Source: Methylocapsa sp. D3K7
GTDB taxonomy: Bacteria; Pseudomonadota; Alphaproteobacteria; Rhizobiales; Beijerinckiaceae
Reading direction: 5' to 3'
Length of the DNA stretch: 64,000 nucleotides
Assembly: GCF_029855125.1 (NCBI RefSeq)
Contig: NZ_CP123229.1
Coordinates: forward strand, 1,984,001-2,048,000
The translations under genes and the position numbers were made by a program. This document shows positions 18,824 to 26,663 of the stretch, one piece after another; the first letter of the stretch is position 1; each line of letters begins with the position of its first letter. The notes under the pieces were generated by a model that ran no database searches, was not told where the DNA came from, and saw only the letters and a list, made by a program, of their open reading frames with translations.

Positions 18824-18837
18824 TGGCGACTTCGCCA
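18824..18837. promoter_or_regulatory. Candidate CapH operator 1
   Basis: Perfect inverted repeat TGGCGA-CT-TCGCCA in the divergent intergenic region, about 23 bp upstream of the cdnC start. A half site (TCGCCAT) recurs at 18903-18909 over the capH start codon. Such palindromes suit a dimeric Xre-type repressor. The assignment to CapH is inferred from position only. Confidence 0.5.
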
Positions 18838-18840
18838 TGG

Positions 18841-18857
18841 CATACATGTCTAGTATG
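18841..18857. promoter_or_regulatory. Candidate CapH operator 2
   Basis: Inverted repeat CATAC-N7-GTATG lying directly downstream of the predicted cdnC -10 box, where a bound repressor would block transcription of the CBASS operon. It may be an alternative or additional site to the palindrome at 18824-18837. Confidence 0.4.
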
Positions 18858-18886
18858 ATTCTGCCCTGATCAGAAAAGAGAGTCAA
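18858..18886 (-). promoter_or_regulatory. Predicted cdnC promoter
   Basis: On the minus strand, TTGACT (18886-18881), a 17-bp spacer, then CAGAAT (18863-18858). This is the best sigma-70-like match in the gap and points towards cdnC. A TATGAT box on the plus strand (18854-18859) could serve capH, so the two promoters would overlap and be jointly repressible. Confidence 0.5.
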
Positions 18887-18907
18887 GTCCAACATGTCGA
18901 TATCGCC

Positions 18908-19258
18908 ATGACCAAGAAACCAAATCCCTCTGAAATGTTCAAGGAACGCCTCAAGGCTGCCAGGGACCTACGCAAATGGAGCCAGAGCGATCTTGCCGGA
19001 CGCGCCGAAATGCCGCCCAGCTCGATCGCCCATTTCGAGGCCGGCTCGCGCAAGCCTTCCTTTGACACCCTGCGACGCCTCGCGAATGCGTTGGAGGTTA
19101 CGACCGATTACCTGCTCGGTCGTGTCGATGACCCTGGTCTTGCCGAGGCGGGTGACCCTCTTTATCGCGACGTGGGCAAGTTGACCGGTAGGGATCGTGA
19201 AATAGCCAAGGATTTCCTTGAGATGTTAGCAAAAAAAGCCGAAACAAAACGCAAATGA
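18908..19258 (+). CDS. capH: CapH, Xre-family repressor of CBASS
   Basis: 116 residues with an N-terminal helix-turn-helix (about 12-66: LKAARDLRKWSQSDLAGRAE, SSIAHFEAGSRKPSFDTLRRLA, TDYLLGR) and a short charged C-terminal helix (DREIAKDFLEMLAKKAETKRK) likely used for dimerisation. It is divergent from cdnC and overlaps capP by ATGA. This is the arrangement of the published CapH-CapP control module, in which CapH represses CBASS genes until CapP cleaves it after DNA damage. No clear Shine-Dalgarno precedes the ATG, so translation may start leaderless. Confidence 0.88.
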   Translation: MTKKPNPSEMFKERLKAARDLRKWSQSDLAGRAEMPPSSIAHFEAGSRKPSFDTLRRLANALEVTTDYLLGRVDDPGLAEAGDPLYRDVGKLTGRDREIAKDFLEMLAKKAETKRK

Positions 19259-20154
19259 CGAAATCTCAGAATCACGCGTACCGCCTCAAAATGGCCAAGC
19301 AAAATGCCGAAGCGTTTCTGCGCGACGAGGGGATAACAACATTGCCAGTAGATCCCTTCGCCATAGCGGCCAGCCGTGGTATTGAGGTCAAGGCAAAGCC
19401 CGGTACTGCCGAAGGCGTTTCGGGGATGTTGCTCCGGCACGGTGACCTCTTCGGGATTCTCTATGCCACATACATTCCGAGCGAAGGGTTCCAGAGGTTC
19501 AGCATTGGCCACGAGCTGGGCCATTATTTTTTAGAGGGGCATATCGACCATATCCTGCCTGAGGACGGAGCACACGAGTCGCATGCCGGGTTTGTCTCGG
19601 CTGATCCTTACGAACTCGAAGCAGACCAGTTTGCGGCCGGACTTCTTATGCCGAGCATTCCATTCAAGCGCGCTCTTGCCCGGCAAAATCCTGGTCTGGA
19701 GATCGTCGAGTCGCTGGCGAATCTTTGCCGGACCTCCCTGACCGCGACGGCAATTCGCTACGCTGAGCTGACTGACGATGCCGTGGCGATCATCATCAGC
19801 ACCGGCCCGGTCATTGATTTCTGCTTTCTGTCTGAAACCATCAAATCACTGCCACAACTCACGTGGTTGCGGAAGGGATCGCCGGTTCCCCGAGATACGG
19901 CCACCGCCCAACTCAACGCGAATCCTGCACGTGTTGCCAACTCTGACCGCGCTGACGCGGACATCGACATCATGGATTGGCTGGGCGGCACCCGCTCTGC
20001 CCGCGCGACTGAAGAGGTGATCGGTCTTGGCAGATACGGAAAGACATTGACCGTCCTGACCTGCCCGTCGGTACAGGACGAAACATATCAGGAGGAGGAT
20101 GGCGAGGATGAGGAAGGCTTAGCTGAGCGTTGGACTCCCCGCTTTCGCCGGTGA
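19255..20154 (+). CDS. capP: CapP, ImmA/IrrE-type metallopeptidase that activates CBASS expression
   Basis: 299 residues. The zinc protease signature HELGH is at residues 86-90, followed by the ImmA/IrrE family motif YELEADQFAAGLLMP near residue 117-131. The C-terminal 150 residues form a separate sensing domain ending in an acidic stretch. In the characterised pathway CapP binds single-stranded DNA and then cleaves CapH, lifting repression. The start overlaps the capH stop (ATGA), so repressor and protease are made together. Confidence 0.9.
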   Translation: MTKSQNHAYRLKMAKQNAEAFLRDEGITTLPVDPFAIAASRGIEVKAKPGTAEGVSGMLLRHGDLFGILYATYIPSEGFQRFSIGHELGHYFLEGHIDHILPEDGAHESHAGFVSADPYELEADQFAAGLLMPSIPFKRALARQNPGLEIVESLANLCRTSLTATAIRYAELTDDAVAIIISTGPVIDFCFLSETIKSLPQLTWLRKGSPVPRDTATAQLNANPARVANSDRADADIDIMDWLGGTRSARATEEVIGLGRYGKTLTVLTCPSVQDETYQEEDGEDEEGLAERWTPRFRR

Positions 20155-20318
20155 CCGATGTTGCTTTCCGGCACAACAGAAAAAGAAGCGAGAGCGACCA
20201 TGGCGGCGGGGCTCGCCTGACGCAGCTGCCGAAGGTCAGCCGCATGAACGATGCACCGAGCGCTGACGGAAGGGCGGACCGCGCCTATGACAGCAGCCCT
20301 TCTGATACCATTTCCACA

Positions 20319-21360
20319 TCAGAATGACTTGCGGATGTAGGGGAATGAGGTGATGGATTTGACCATTGTGGGATTGCGTTCGATGTAGAGGACCGCCTGC
20401 TTGAGTTTGGCGCGCACGGCGTCGATTGACTTAAGGGCGTAGTTCTTGAAGATTTTTTCGCGGATTTCACCCCAGAGATTTTCCTTCGGGTTGAGCTCTG
20501 GTGAGTATGGCGGCAGGAAGAGCAGCGAGATATTGTTGGGAAGCAGGAGGTCCCTGCAGCGATGGTTGGGGGCGCCGTCGAGAACCAAGAGGATATCCTG
20601 CCTGGCAAACTTTCGCGACAGAGCGTTGAGGAAGGCCTGGAAGCACGCCGTGTCCGATCTCTGCATGATCAGATAGACACAAGTCCCATCCTTCGGAGAG
20701 ACCGCGTCGTACAAATAGATGTATTCGCGAATGAGCTGGGAGGCGACTTCGGGCCTGATGCCGATCGGGGCCCAGCACGGCCGTGGCCGGTTGATCCGAC
20801 CGAAACGCGCTTCATCGGCGAACAGGATCCGCAAGCGACGGCCTCGCCTGGCGGCAGCCCGTTTGGCTTTCCTCACAGCGTTTGGAAAGCCATTTTTTTA
20901 AAAGCATTCTGAGCCGCCATGTCGCGTCTGGGGTGAAATGGACGCGGCATCAGCTTGCGCCAGCCGTGCCGGGCCAGAAGATTATAGATCGTGCTCTTAC
21001 TGGTTTCGTGCCCGATGGCCTTTTCGTAGGCTTGAGATCGTGAATGTTCAACATTTCGCCGGCTCCAGCGGCCTTGGCAAAGCGCGCCAGCAAGGCCTTT
21101 TCGTCCTCCAAGGTCATGTTCTCGCGCTTGCGTCCACCGATTGGTTTCGGCTTGAGCGCATCGAGTCCCCCCTGGTCGTAGGCCATATGCGCTCGGTTCA
21201 CCGTGCTCAGCGACACGCCCATTGCCGTGGCAATCAAAGGCTGCGTCATTCCGCTCTCGCGCAGCAACACCATCTGGATGCGCTGACGTTGCTCCGGCGG
21301 TATTTTCCATCGCAGCGCTGTTTTCAAACGCCGGACCTGGCCTTTGGTGCACTTGATCAT
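20319..21360 (-). mobile_element. IS630-family transposase, broken in two places
   Basis: The transposase begins at the ATG at 21360 (MIKCTKGQVRRLK), with an excellent ribosome site (GGAGGGAACAG). The N-terminal HTH is intact (QPLIATAMGVSLSTVNRA). Near 21030 a base is missing: the frame leaves at NIHDLK and resumes one frame over at AYEKAIGHETSKSTIY. At 20895-20901 an A7 run again puts the next part out of frame. The DDE domain continues from 20876: FADEARFGRI, LVLDGAPNH, NPKENLW. The A7 run could be a slippage site used for normal expression, but the first lesion is a plain deletion, so the copy is probably dead. Terminal repeats were not identified with confidence. Confidence 0.8.
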
Positions 21361-21835
21361 CTGTTCCCTCCGAATCAGATGATCTGAGCGAATCACACCT
21401 TGCATCCCAAAGACAATTTAATGGGATATTCTATCCGCTGCCGCAAACGCCTCGATTCAATCCGCTATGGAAGCGGTATGAGACCGGCATCTTTCCATCA
21501 TACGAAAACGCGACTTCATCCCTCAAATTTCGAACAGCCGTCAGTAGCTGAAGTCCGATCCCCGCCTCCAAACCGGCACGGACATTCGGCCTAAAACACT
21601 CCGAACTTGCCGAACTCCAGCATACTTCCCCGTCTCCGCAGGCCTGCCAAAAGGCCTCGAATTCGCGCGATCCCTGAAGACCCGCGTCAGGGCGGCAAGA
21701 CCTTTCTTCGACCCTTAAGGAGGGAACCCAACAAAGGATCGGCTGCGCCTTCTTGCCCCCCTGCCTTGTGCGGCTCTTCGGACGGGTCGCGTCGAGGCCC
21801 CGCTGTGGCGGCCTCCAGCAAGAAGGAAAACCACG
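21361..21835. other. Gap between the IS630 element and the next gene
   Basis: About 475 bp. The left part holds the right end of the IS630 element. The remainder has an open minus-strand frame with no family I recognise, possibly a fragment left by the insertion, and a long GC-rich leader upstream of the gene at 21836. I see no supportable gene. Confidence 0.4.
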
Positions 21836-22201
21836 ATGGGACTGGATATGTACGCATGGACGACAACCGAAACGCCTGCTTCGGATGTCGATTTCAAAAC
21901 GGATCAGGACGCCGAACTGCATTACTGGCGCAAGCACCCTAACCTGCATGGCTGGATGGAGGATCTTTATCGTGATAAGGGCGGCGCCGAGCAGTCGTTC
22001 AATTGCGTCAGCATGGTCCTCACTTCGTCCGATCTCGATCGCCTGGAAGCTGATATCAAGGCGGGTAACCTGCCGGATACGCAAGGCTTCTTTTTCGGGG
22101 AGTCGGATGGCTCTGAAATCACCGATGACCTGGCGTTCGTCGGCAAGGCCCGCGCCGCGATCGAGTCGGGGCTGACGGTCTTTTATTCGTCCTGGTGGTA
22201 A
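21836..22201 (+). CDS. Conserved hypothetical protein of mobile elements
   Basis: 121 residues, MGLDMYAW at the start and FYSSWW at the end, with a conserved centre (ELHYWRKHPNLHGWMEDLY, FNCVSMVLTSSDLDRLEADI, FFFGESDGSE). I recognise this as a small protein found beside ardC-type genes in alphaproteobacterial conjugative elements; its function is unknown and it is sometimes misannotated as phosphoglycerate kinase. AAGGA precedes the ATG, and a strong terminator follows the stop, so it is monocistronic. Like ardC it supports a plasmid or integrative-element origin for this segment. Confidence 0.8.
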   Translation: MGLDMYAWTTTETPASDVDFKTDQDAELHYWRKHPNLHGWMEDLYRDKGGAEQSFNCVSMVLTSSDLDRLEADIKAGNLPDTQGFFFGESDGSEITDDLAFVGKARAAIESGLTVFYSSWW

Positions 22202-22210
22202 CGATGTTTG

Positions 22211-22247
22211 GGAAAGGGCCGCATGGCGGCGGCCCTTTCCTTTTTTT
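22211..22247 (+). terminator. Strong rho-independent terminator
   Basis: Perfect 12-bp stem (GGAAAGGGCCGC / GCGGCCCTTTCC), six-base loop, then seven T residues, 10 bp after the stop of the 121-residue gene. Confidence 0.95.
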
Positions 22248-22662
22248 GCCACGGGCTGGGCTGCCGCCGATCGTGCGGCCTGTCTTTCGCGTCCGAGTTA
22301 TGGGTACGACTCAGTGAAGCCGGACGAGACGTCCCATCGGATGATCGTCGAGCATTTCAACATTTCCGTTTTTGTAGACGCGCATCGATACGCGGAAGAG
22401 TTCGCCCCGATAGACCATGTAGCCCTTGAAGAGGAAGCACTCTTCTTCGGCTGCGTCATTGAAGCAGACGAAACGCAAATCTTCACGGATGCGTTGATGG
22501 GGCTTGTTTTCATTGACCAGCGTGTAGCCGTCCAGGGACTCAACGATCATGCAGGGTTCCCCGTCTTCCAGCTGCAGAAACAGCGTGAAAAACAAAAGAT
22601 AATACATGGCGTTGTCCAGCGTCAGGACGAGTCCCGCGGCTTCGTTGGCGGCGTGGATATCG

Positions 22663-22671
22663 GCGCCTGTG
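22663..22671. repeat. Target-site duplication of the IS256 element, left copy
   Basis: GCGCCTGTG, repeated exactly at 23993-24001 on the other side of the element. Confidence 0.9.
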
Positions 22672-23992
22672 GGGACTGTCAGGATTTCCGTGTATGGTCT
22701 GGGCGGTTGAACATCTTTAGGCCATCGCCTTTGTAAAACGCTCACCGAACAAAATGGCGAACTGGGCTTTGGCGAGCGACCATTCACGGGCGGGCATGTT
22801 CCATTTTTTCTCGGACCTGTTCAAGACCAAAAACAGTAATTTCATCGCCGCCTCATCGGTTGGAAAATGGCCTCGAGCGCGTATGGCCCGGCGCAATTTG
22901 GAGTTCAGCGCCTCTATAGCGTTCGTGGTGTACACCAGCCGGCGCACGTCCGGATGAAACGCATAGAAGGGAACCACTTCGGGCCAAGCGCGCCGCCAGC
23001 TCTGGCCGATCGCAGGGTATTTTTGACCCCAGGAGCCTGCTTCGAAGGCGGTCAGCGCCGCTTCTGCGCTTACGGCGTCGATGGCGCGGTAAACGCCCTT
23101 TAAGGCCGCCGCCACGGGCTTGCGGTCCTTGTAGGATACGAAGTTGAGGCTCTGTCGCAGCAGATGCACGATGCATGTTTGAACCGTCGTATCCGGGAAC
23201 ACAGCGGTGATGGCCTCCGGAAAGCCCTTGAGCCCATCGACGACGGCGATGAGGATGTCCTCGACGCCGCGGTTCTTCATCTCATTCATGACGCGCATCC
23301 AGAATTTGGCACCTTCATTCTGTTCGAGCCAAAGGCCCAGAATCTCTTTTGTTCCGTCAGCCCGCACCCCGAGCGCGACATGGACGGCCTTGTTGCGAAC
23401 CAATCCCTCGTCACGGATTTTCACGCGCAGCGCGTCAAAGAAAACCAGCGCATAGACAGGCTCAAGCGGCCGGCTCTGCCACGCGGCCACCTCGTCTAGA
23501 ACAGCGTCCGTCACCGCGCTAATCAGATCCGGCGACACATCGACGCCATAGAGATCGCGCAAATGTCCGACGATCTCGCGCACACTCATGCCGCGCGCAT
23601 ACATCGAGATGATTTTTTCGTCGAACCCTGGAAAACGCCGTTGGTATTTGGCGATCAGCTGCGGATCGAAGCTCGACTGCCGATCTCGCGGCACATCCAA
23701 CTCGATGCGGCTGGTGTCGGTCACCACCGTTTTCTTGCCGTAGCCGTTGCGGCTGTTGCCGTCATCCGCTTTCGCCAGATGATGATCCATCTCGGCGTTC
23801 AGCACCCGTTCCGCCAAAGCTTTCTTCAGATCATCGAGCAAGCCATTGGGATCGAATGCCGTTTTGGGGTCCGTCCCAGCTAACAGCTGGTCGAGGATAG
23901 CGTCGGGGATTCGAGGTTCCTTGCGTCGGGCCATGGGACATCTCCTTCTTTCCCCTATTGCCCAAGCCACACACGAAATTCACGACAGGCCC
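22672..23992 (-). mobile_element. IS256-family insertion sequence, intact
   Basis: A 1321-bp element bounded by imperfect inverted repeats of about 26 bp (left GGGACTGTCAGG, right reading inward GGGCCTGTCGTG, then similar TTTCGTGT-like stretches). It is flanked by the direct repeat GCGCCTGTG at 22663-22671 and 23993-24001. Perfect flanks and an intact transposase point to a recent insertion. Confidence 0.92.
22717..23934 (-). CDS. IS256-family transposase
   Basis: 405 residues from the ATG at 23934 (MARRKEPRIPDAILD). The mutator-type DDE domain shows FFDALRVKIRDEG, the second aspartate in IAVVDGLKGFPEA, the C-X2-H motif in QTCIVHLLRQSLNFV, and the conserved C-terminal TTNAIEALNSKLRRA. Full length for the family, no lesion seen, so it is probably active. 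Confidence 0.95.
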   Translation of the reverse strand: MARRKEPRIPDAILDQLLAGTDPKTAFDPNGLLDDLKKALAERVLNAEMDHHLAKADDGNSRNGYGKKTVVTDTSRIELDVPRDRQSSFDPQLIAKYQRRFPGFDEKIISMYARGMSVREIVGHLRDLYGVDVSPDLISAVTDAVLDEVAAWQSRPLEPVYALVFFDALRVKIRDEGLVRNKAVHVALGVRADGTKEILGLWLEQNEGAKFWMRVMNEMKNRGVEDILIAVVDGLKGFPEAITAVFPDTTVQTCIVHLLRQSLNFVSYKDRKPVAAALKGVYRAIDAVSAEAALTAFEAGSWGQKYPAIGQSWRRAWPEVVPFYAFHPDVRRLVYTTNAIEALNSKLRRAIRARGHFPTDEAAMKLLFLVLNRSEKKWNMPAREWSLAKAQFAILFGERFTKAMA

Positions 23993-24001
23993 GCGCCTGT
24001 G
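23993..24001. repeat. Target-site duplication of the IS256 element, right copy
   Basis: GCGCCTGTG, identical to 22663-22671. Nine bases is the usual upper size for IS256-family duplications. Confidence 0.9.
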
Positions 24002-24456
24002 CCGTTCAGCGGATAATAGTCTCGCTGAAACAGATCGCCCGAACCGGCCGCGACCAGGTAAATGGTGCTTGTGCCGTCGGTCATTCTGACCAGTTCGCCA
24101 TTGTGATAAAACGGCGTCCGCAGAGTCGAGGCTTCCCGGATCATCGTTTGCGGCGGCATTTCAAACCGATCCTGCAGCCGTTCCAGTTCATCACCCTGAA
24201 TTTTTCTCCAAGACATTTTTGAAGACTCCCGTGCGATATCCTTCCCGATTATTTTTGATGTCGCTGGCGAGTCTTCAAGGCGCATTGCTGGTCATGAACT
24301 GGTCATCGTGAAACCGGCCGTATCAGGGATTCACACCGACCCCGCTTTGCATTAGGGTGCGCCTGCAGCGGGATCGGATGCAACGGCTGTTGGCGAACGA
24401 AGGCCAGACTCCGTTACCAACGACCGGCCACGCTCCAATCATGAAGGGACAGCCCC

Positions 24457-24669
24457 GTGATCTGCCTTGCCTGCGCGGAGAAGCATCCGCAATTCAAGCC
24501 TCTCGAACAGCCCGCGCCCATGCTGGAAGTACCCTGCCAGGCCTGCGGCGAGATGAAATTATGCGTCGCCAATCACAAGGTCGGATTGCCTGAAACATTC
24601 ATGACCGTTGACGAAGCGTTCAGGCTGATCGCCGCGAATATCATCAATCCGCCGGAAGAGTCGTCTTGA
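24457..24669 (+). CDS. Small cysteine-rich (zinc-ribbon-like) protein
   Basis: 70 residues from a GTG start with AAGGGA eight bases upstream. It has two CxxC pairs (CLAC at 3-6 and CQAC at 27-30) plus C36, a pattern that would hold one zinc ion. The C-terminal half is a plain amphipathic helix (MTVDEAFRLIAANII). No family was recognised. Such small ribbons often sit in conjugative-element accessory regions. Confidence 0.55.
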   Translation: MICLACAEKHPQFKPLEQPAPMLEVPCQACGEMKLCVANHKVGLPETFMTVDEAFRLIAANIINPPEESS

Positions 24670-24728
24670 GGGAACGATGTCCTCGCTGCGGCGTCACTTT
24701 GCGCCTAACGTGCAACCTGCCACGACGT

Positions 24729-25085
24729 TTATCGTAATCTGTCGCGCTCATCCAGGCGCGGTGAATGGGGGATGGCTGCATATGGCGCAGGGTCCGGCGG
24801 GCGCGGCGGCGCATCGATCGCGGGTGGATCAGCCGTCAGGCGATCATAGGAATCGGAATGCAGGTGCCGCAATAGATTGACGGCGCGCGGGTCCGTTGGC
24901 GCCTGATCGAGCGCGTAAAACGCTTCGCGCAGCAGGGTTTCCGCGATCAGGGGCCAGTCGGCTGCGTGGCCGTCCTCGCGGTCGTACAGCTTCAGCATGA
25001 ATTTACGCAAAAACAACACGCCAGAAGCTGCGTCCTGTGGCTTTTTCGGCGGTCGTCTGGCTCCTGTGCGACGGCGATAGGTCAT
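24729..25085 (-). CDS. Hypothetical protein
   Basis: 118 residues: a basic N-terminus (MTYRRRTGARRPPKKPQ), a central helical segment (FMLKLYDREDGHAADWPLIAETLLREAFYALDQ), and a proline-rich tail. No recognised family. The helical centre is compositionally protein-like, and a shorter plus-strand ORF opposite is not. Moderate to low confidence that it is expressed. Confidence 0.45.
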   Translation of the reverse strand: MTYRRRTGARRPPKKPQDAASGVLFLRKFMLKLYDREDGHAADWPLIAETLLREAFYALDQAPTDPRAVNLLRHLHSDSYDRLTADPPAIDAPPRPPDPAPYAAIPHSPRLDERDRLR

Positions 25086-25328
25086 GATCCATTATATCAC
25101 CGGCCGGGCGATCTTGAGAAATTTGCCGCTTTGATTTTGTGGGCTCTCAGGCCCGTTTAAACGCCGTCTTTCGGGCGTGTCGGGCTGGCGCCCGCCGGAC
25201 GGCGCGGATATTGCGGATTTCCGCCCGTTTCGGCGTCTCGGAAAGAAAGCTGAAAGCATGACCGCGACCGTCCTGCATCGCATTGACCAGCGCTTGAACA
25301 AGCGAAGAAATATTGGGTCTAATATCCG

Positions 25329-25697
25329 CTATGAATGCGCAGTATTGGTCAGGTTGCTAATCGCAAGACAAGCAGCAATCATAGCAACACCAAGAGAAAT
25401 AAGTTTCAGTGTGTCATCGATACCACTGCTATCCGTGAACGCAGAGGCTAATATATTCACGATGAAATGGAAAACCATTCCTACAACGACTCCAGCTACA
25501 GCGCCTGCCACCATAAATAACGCCCATAGAAGGATCTCTCGAAGAATTTTTGCATACGAAAATGCAGTTATATTGGCTGTAGACAATGAATGACCATCCT
25601 TAATACGCGAAACTATATATCCGAAAGGCATTATGATTAATGTGGCTATCATAGTTCCTATCAATATAATCTGTAAAAACACTAGCATCATAGTCAT
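25329..25697 (-). CDS. AT-rich integral membrane protein B
   Basis: 122 residues with three strongly hydrophobic segments (about 5-27, 52-80 and 98-115). No family recognised. Its ATG overlaps the stop of the upstream membrane gene (ATGA), so the two form an operon. The AT-rich coding sequence contrasts with the GC-rich surroundings and suggests foreign origin. Such small paired membrane proteins can be defence effectors or immunity proteins, but nothing in the sequence proves that here. Confidence 0.6.
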   Translation of the reverse strand: MTMMLVFLQIILIGTMIATLIIMPFGYIVSRIKDGHSLSTANITAFSYAKILREILLWALFMVAGAVAGVVVGMVFHFIVNILASAFTDSSGIDDTLKLISLGVAMIAACLAISNLTNTAHS

Positions 25698-26188
25698 CCA
25701 TATATAAAAGTAGTGACGCTACCTAGTCGTCCATATATAAAAGGAGTTACGCTACCGAAAATATATACAACTACAATAACTAACGATAATGAATAAGAAA
25801 TCCATGGAAAACGTGCTATCTGTATTCCGCTTTTCAAAGCGCAAGGTTGAGTTTTACATGAGTTCAATTTCAATTGTTCTAGGCTAGCCTCATTATATTC
25901 CGAAAGTTTACGCTCGTTAATTAACAAAATCATCAAGAAAAAACATCCAGCAATTACCATAGCCACATAAATATACTGTGTTATTGGCTTAAATGGGCCA
26001 TATACGATATAATTTTCAAACTCTTGATGTTGATACATAACAGCGGCATCAAAAATAATTAACGTCGCGATTATATCAAGTCCAAGTGACTGCGATAGAC
26101 CTGCTACTAAGCGGACCGCAGAGAGACCGAGAATAACGATGATCGGGGTAATTAAAGAGGCAAGCCAGAACGGAACTGCTTCGACCAT
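25694..26188 (-). CDS. AT-rich integral membrane protein A
   Basis: 164 residues with about four membrane segments (8-30, 38-52, 66-86, 130-148) separated by a soluble stretch containing two cysteines (NSCKTQPCALK). The C-terminus is an 11-residue tandem duplication (GSVTPFIYG then GSVTTFIYG) caused by a 33-bp repeat in the DNA. No family recognised. It overlaps the downstream membrane gene by four bases. Base composition is far below that of its neighbours. Confidence 0.6.
   Translation of the reverse strand: MVEAVPFWLASLITPIIVILGLSAVRLVAGLSQSLGLDIIATLIIFDAAVMYQHQEFENYIVYGPFKPITQYIYVAMVIAGCFFLMILLINERKLSEYNEASLEQLKLNSCKTQPCALKSGIQIARFPWISYSLSLVIVVVYIFGSVTPFIYGRLGSVTTFIYG
25697..25756. repeat. 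33-bp tandem duplication at the end of a membrane gene
   Basis: Two 27-bp near-identical blocks (25697-25723 and 25730-25756, two mismatches) with a 33-bp period. Being a multiple of three, the repeat keeps the frame and duplicates 11 residues just before the stop. The left block also contains the next gene's start codon region. Confidence 0.85.
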
Positions 26189-26343
26189 GACGAAAATCTT
26201 ATTTTAGCTTGGACAGTTCAAAAGAACGCTAGCATCGATTTTTTTGCCGAGCACGCAAACTAATAATCCACACTCAGAATGTTTTCAAGCACATCATTTA
26301 CTCGTGGTATAATCTAGTGCTTACTGAGGTAAGATTTTGCAAT

Positions 26344-26553
26344 CTAAAGGTAATTTGGTAATTTCAATACGGATTGATTATTCATATGTACAACGGCTGC
26401 ATGATTGCAGTTATCTCCGGGCATTGTCGTCTCTGTAATTGGTGTGGCTTTTCTAGGAAAAAGAGTACCAGAAATGACAACACCTGATCCCACGAAAAAA
26501 ACACCACCAGCAAGACCAGCGACGGCTGCCTTTGCATATTTGTTAGTAAGCAT
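26344..26553 (-). CDS. Small membrane-anchored or exported peptide
   Basis: 69 residues: a short basic start (MLTNKYAKAA), one hydrophobic segment rich in Gly/Val (about 10-31), and a polar remainder (PITETTMPGDNCNHAAVVHM). It resembles an uncleaved signal anchor. No family recognised. It lies in the same AT-rich patch as the two membrane genes and just outside the left end of the IS3 element. Confidence 0.4.
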   Translation of the reverse strand: MLTNKYAKAAVAGLAGGVFFVGSGVVISGTLFPRKATPITETTMPGDNCNHAAVVHMNNQSVLKLPNYL

Positions 26554-26663
26554 GACGAATTCAGTCCATAAGTTAATTTAAGTACATAGTGTCCGTCGTC
26601 AGATAATTTGAGACAGATGGCGGCGTGATTTAATGGAGGACGCGGCTCATCTGATGTTTGATT

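Larger units (their letters stand above)
22311..24216 (-). pseudogene. Hypothetical gene split by the IS256 element
   Basis: Two halves read on the minus strand: 24216-23993 (start MSWRKIQGDELERLQ with GGGAG nine bases upstream) and 22662-22311. Removing the IS and one copy of its 9-bp duplication joins them in one frame (NGTGADIHAAN at the junction) and gives an uninterrupted 191-residue protein. The family is unknown. The protein looks cytosolic and alpha/beta (LVRMTDGTSTIYLVAAGSG, LRFVCFNDAAEEE, GYMVYRGELFRVSMRVY). As it stands the 5' half would end eight codons early inside the IS, so the gene is disrupted. Confidence 0.85.

Noticed and set aside
21431..22252. 273-residue minus-strand ORF
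   Set aside because: It runs opposite a conserved gene and its terminator. Composition is that of a shadow frame, although its last 60 residues might be an old fragment.
25092..25593. ORFs on both strands between the hypothetical gene and the membrane gene pair
   Set aside because: Arg/Ser/Pro-rich or opposite a hydrophobic gene, with no ribosome site and no domain.
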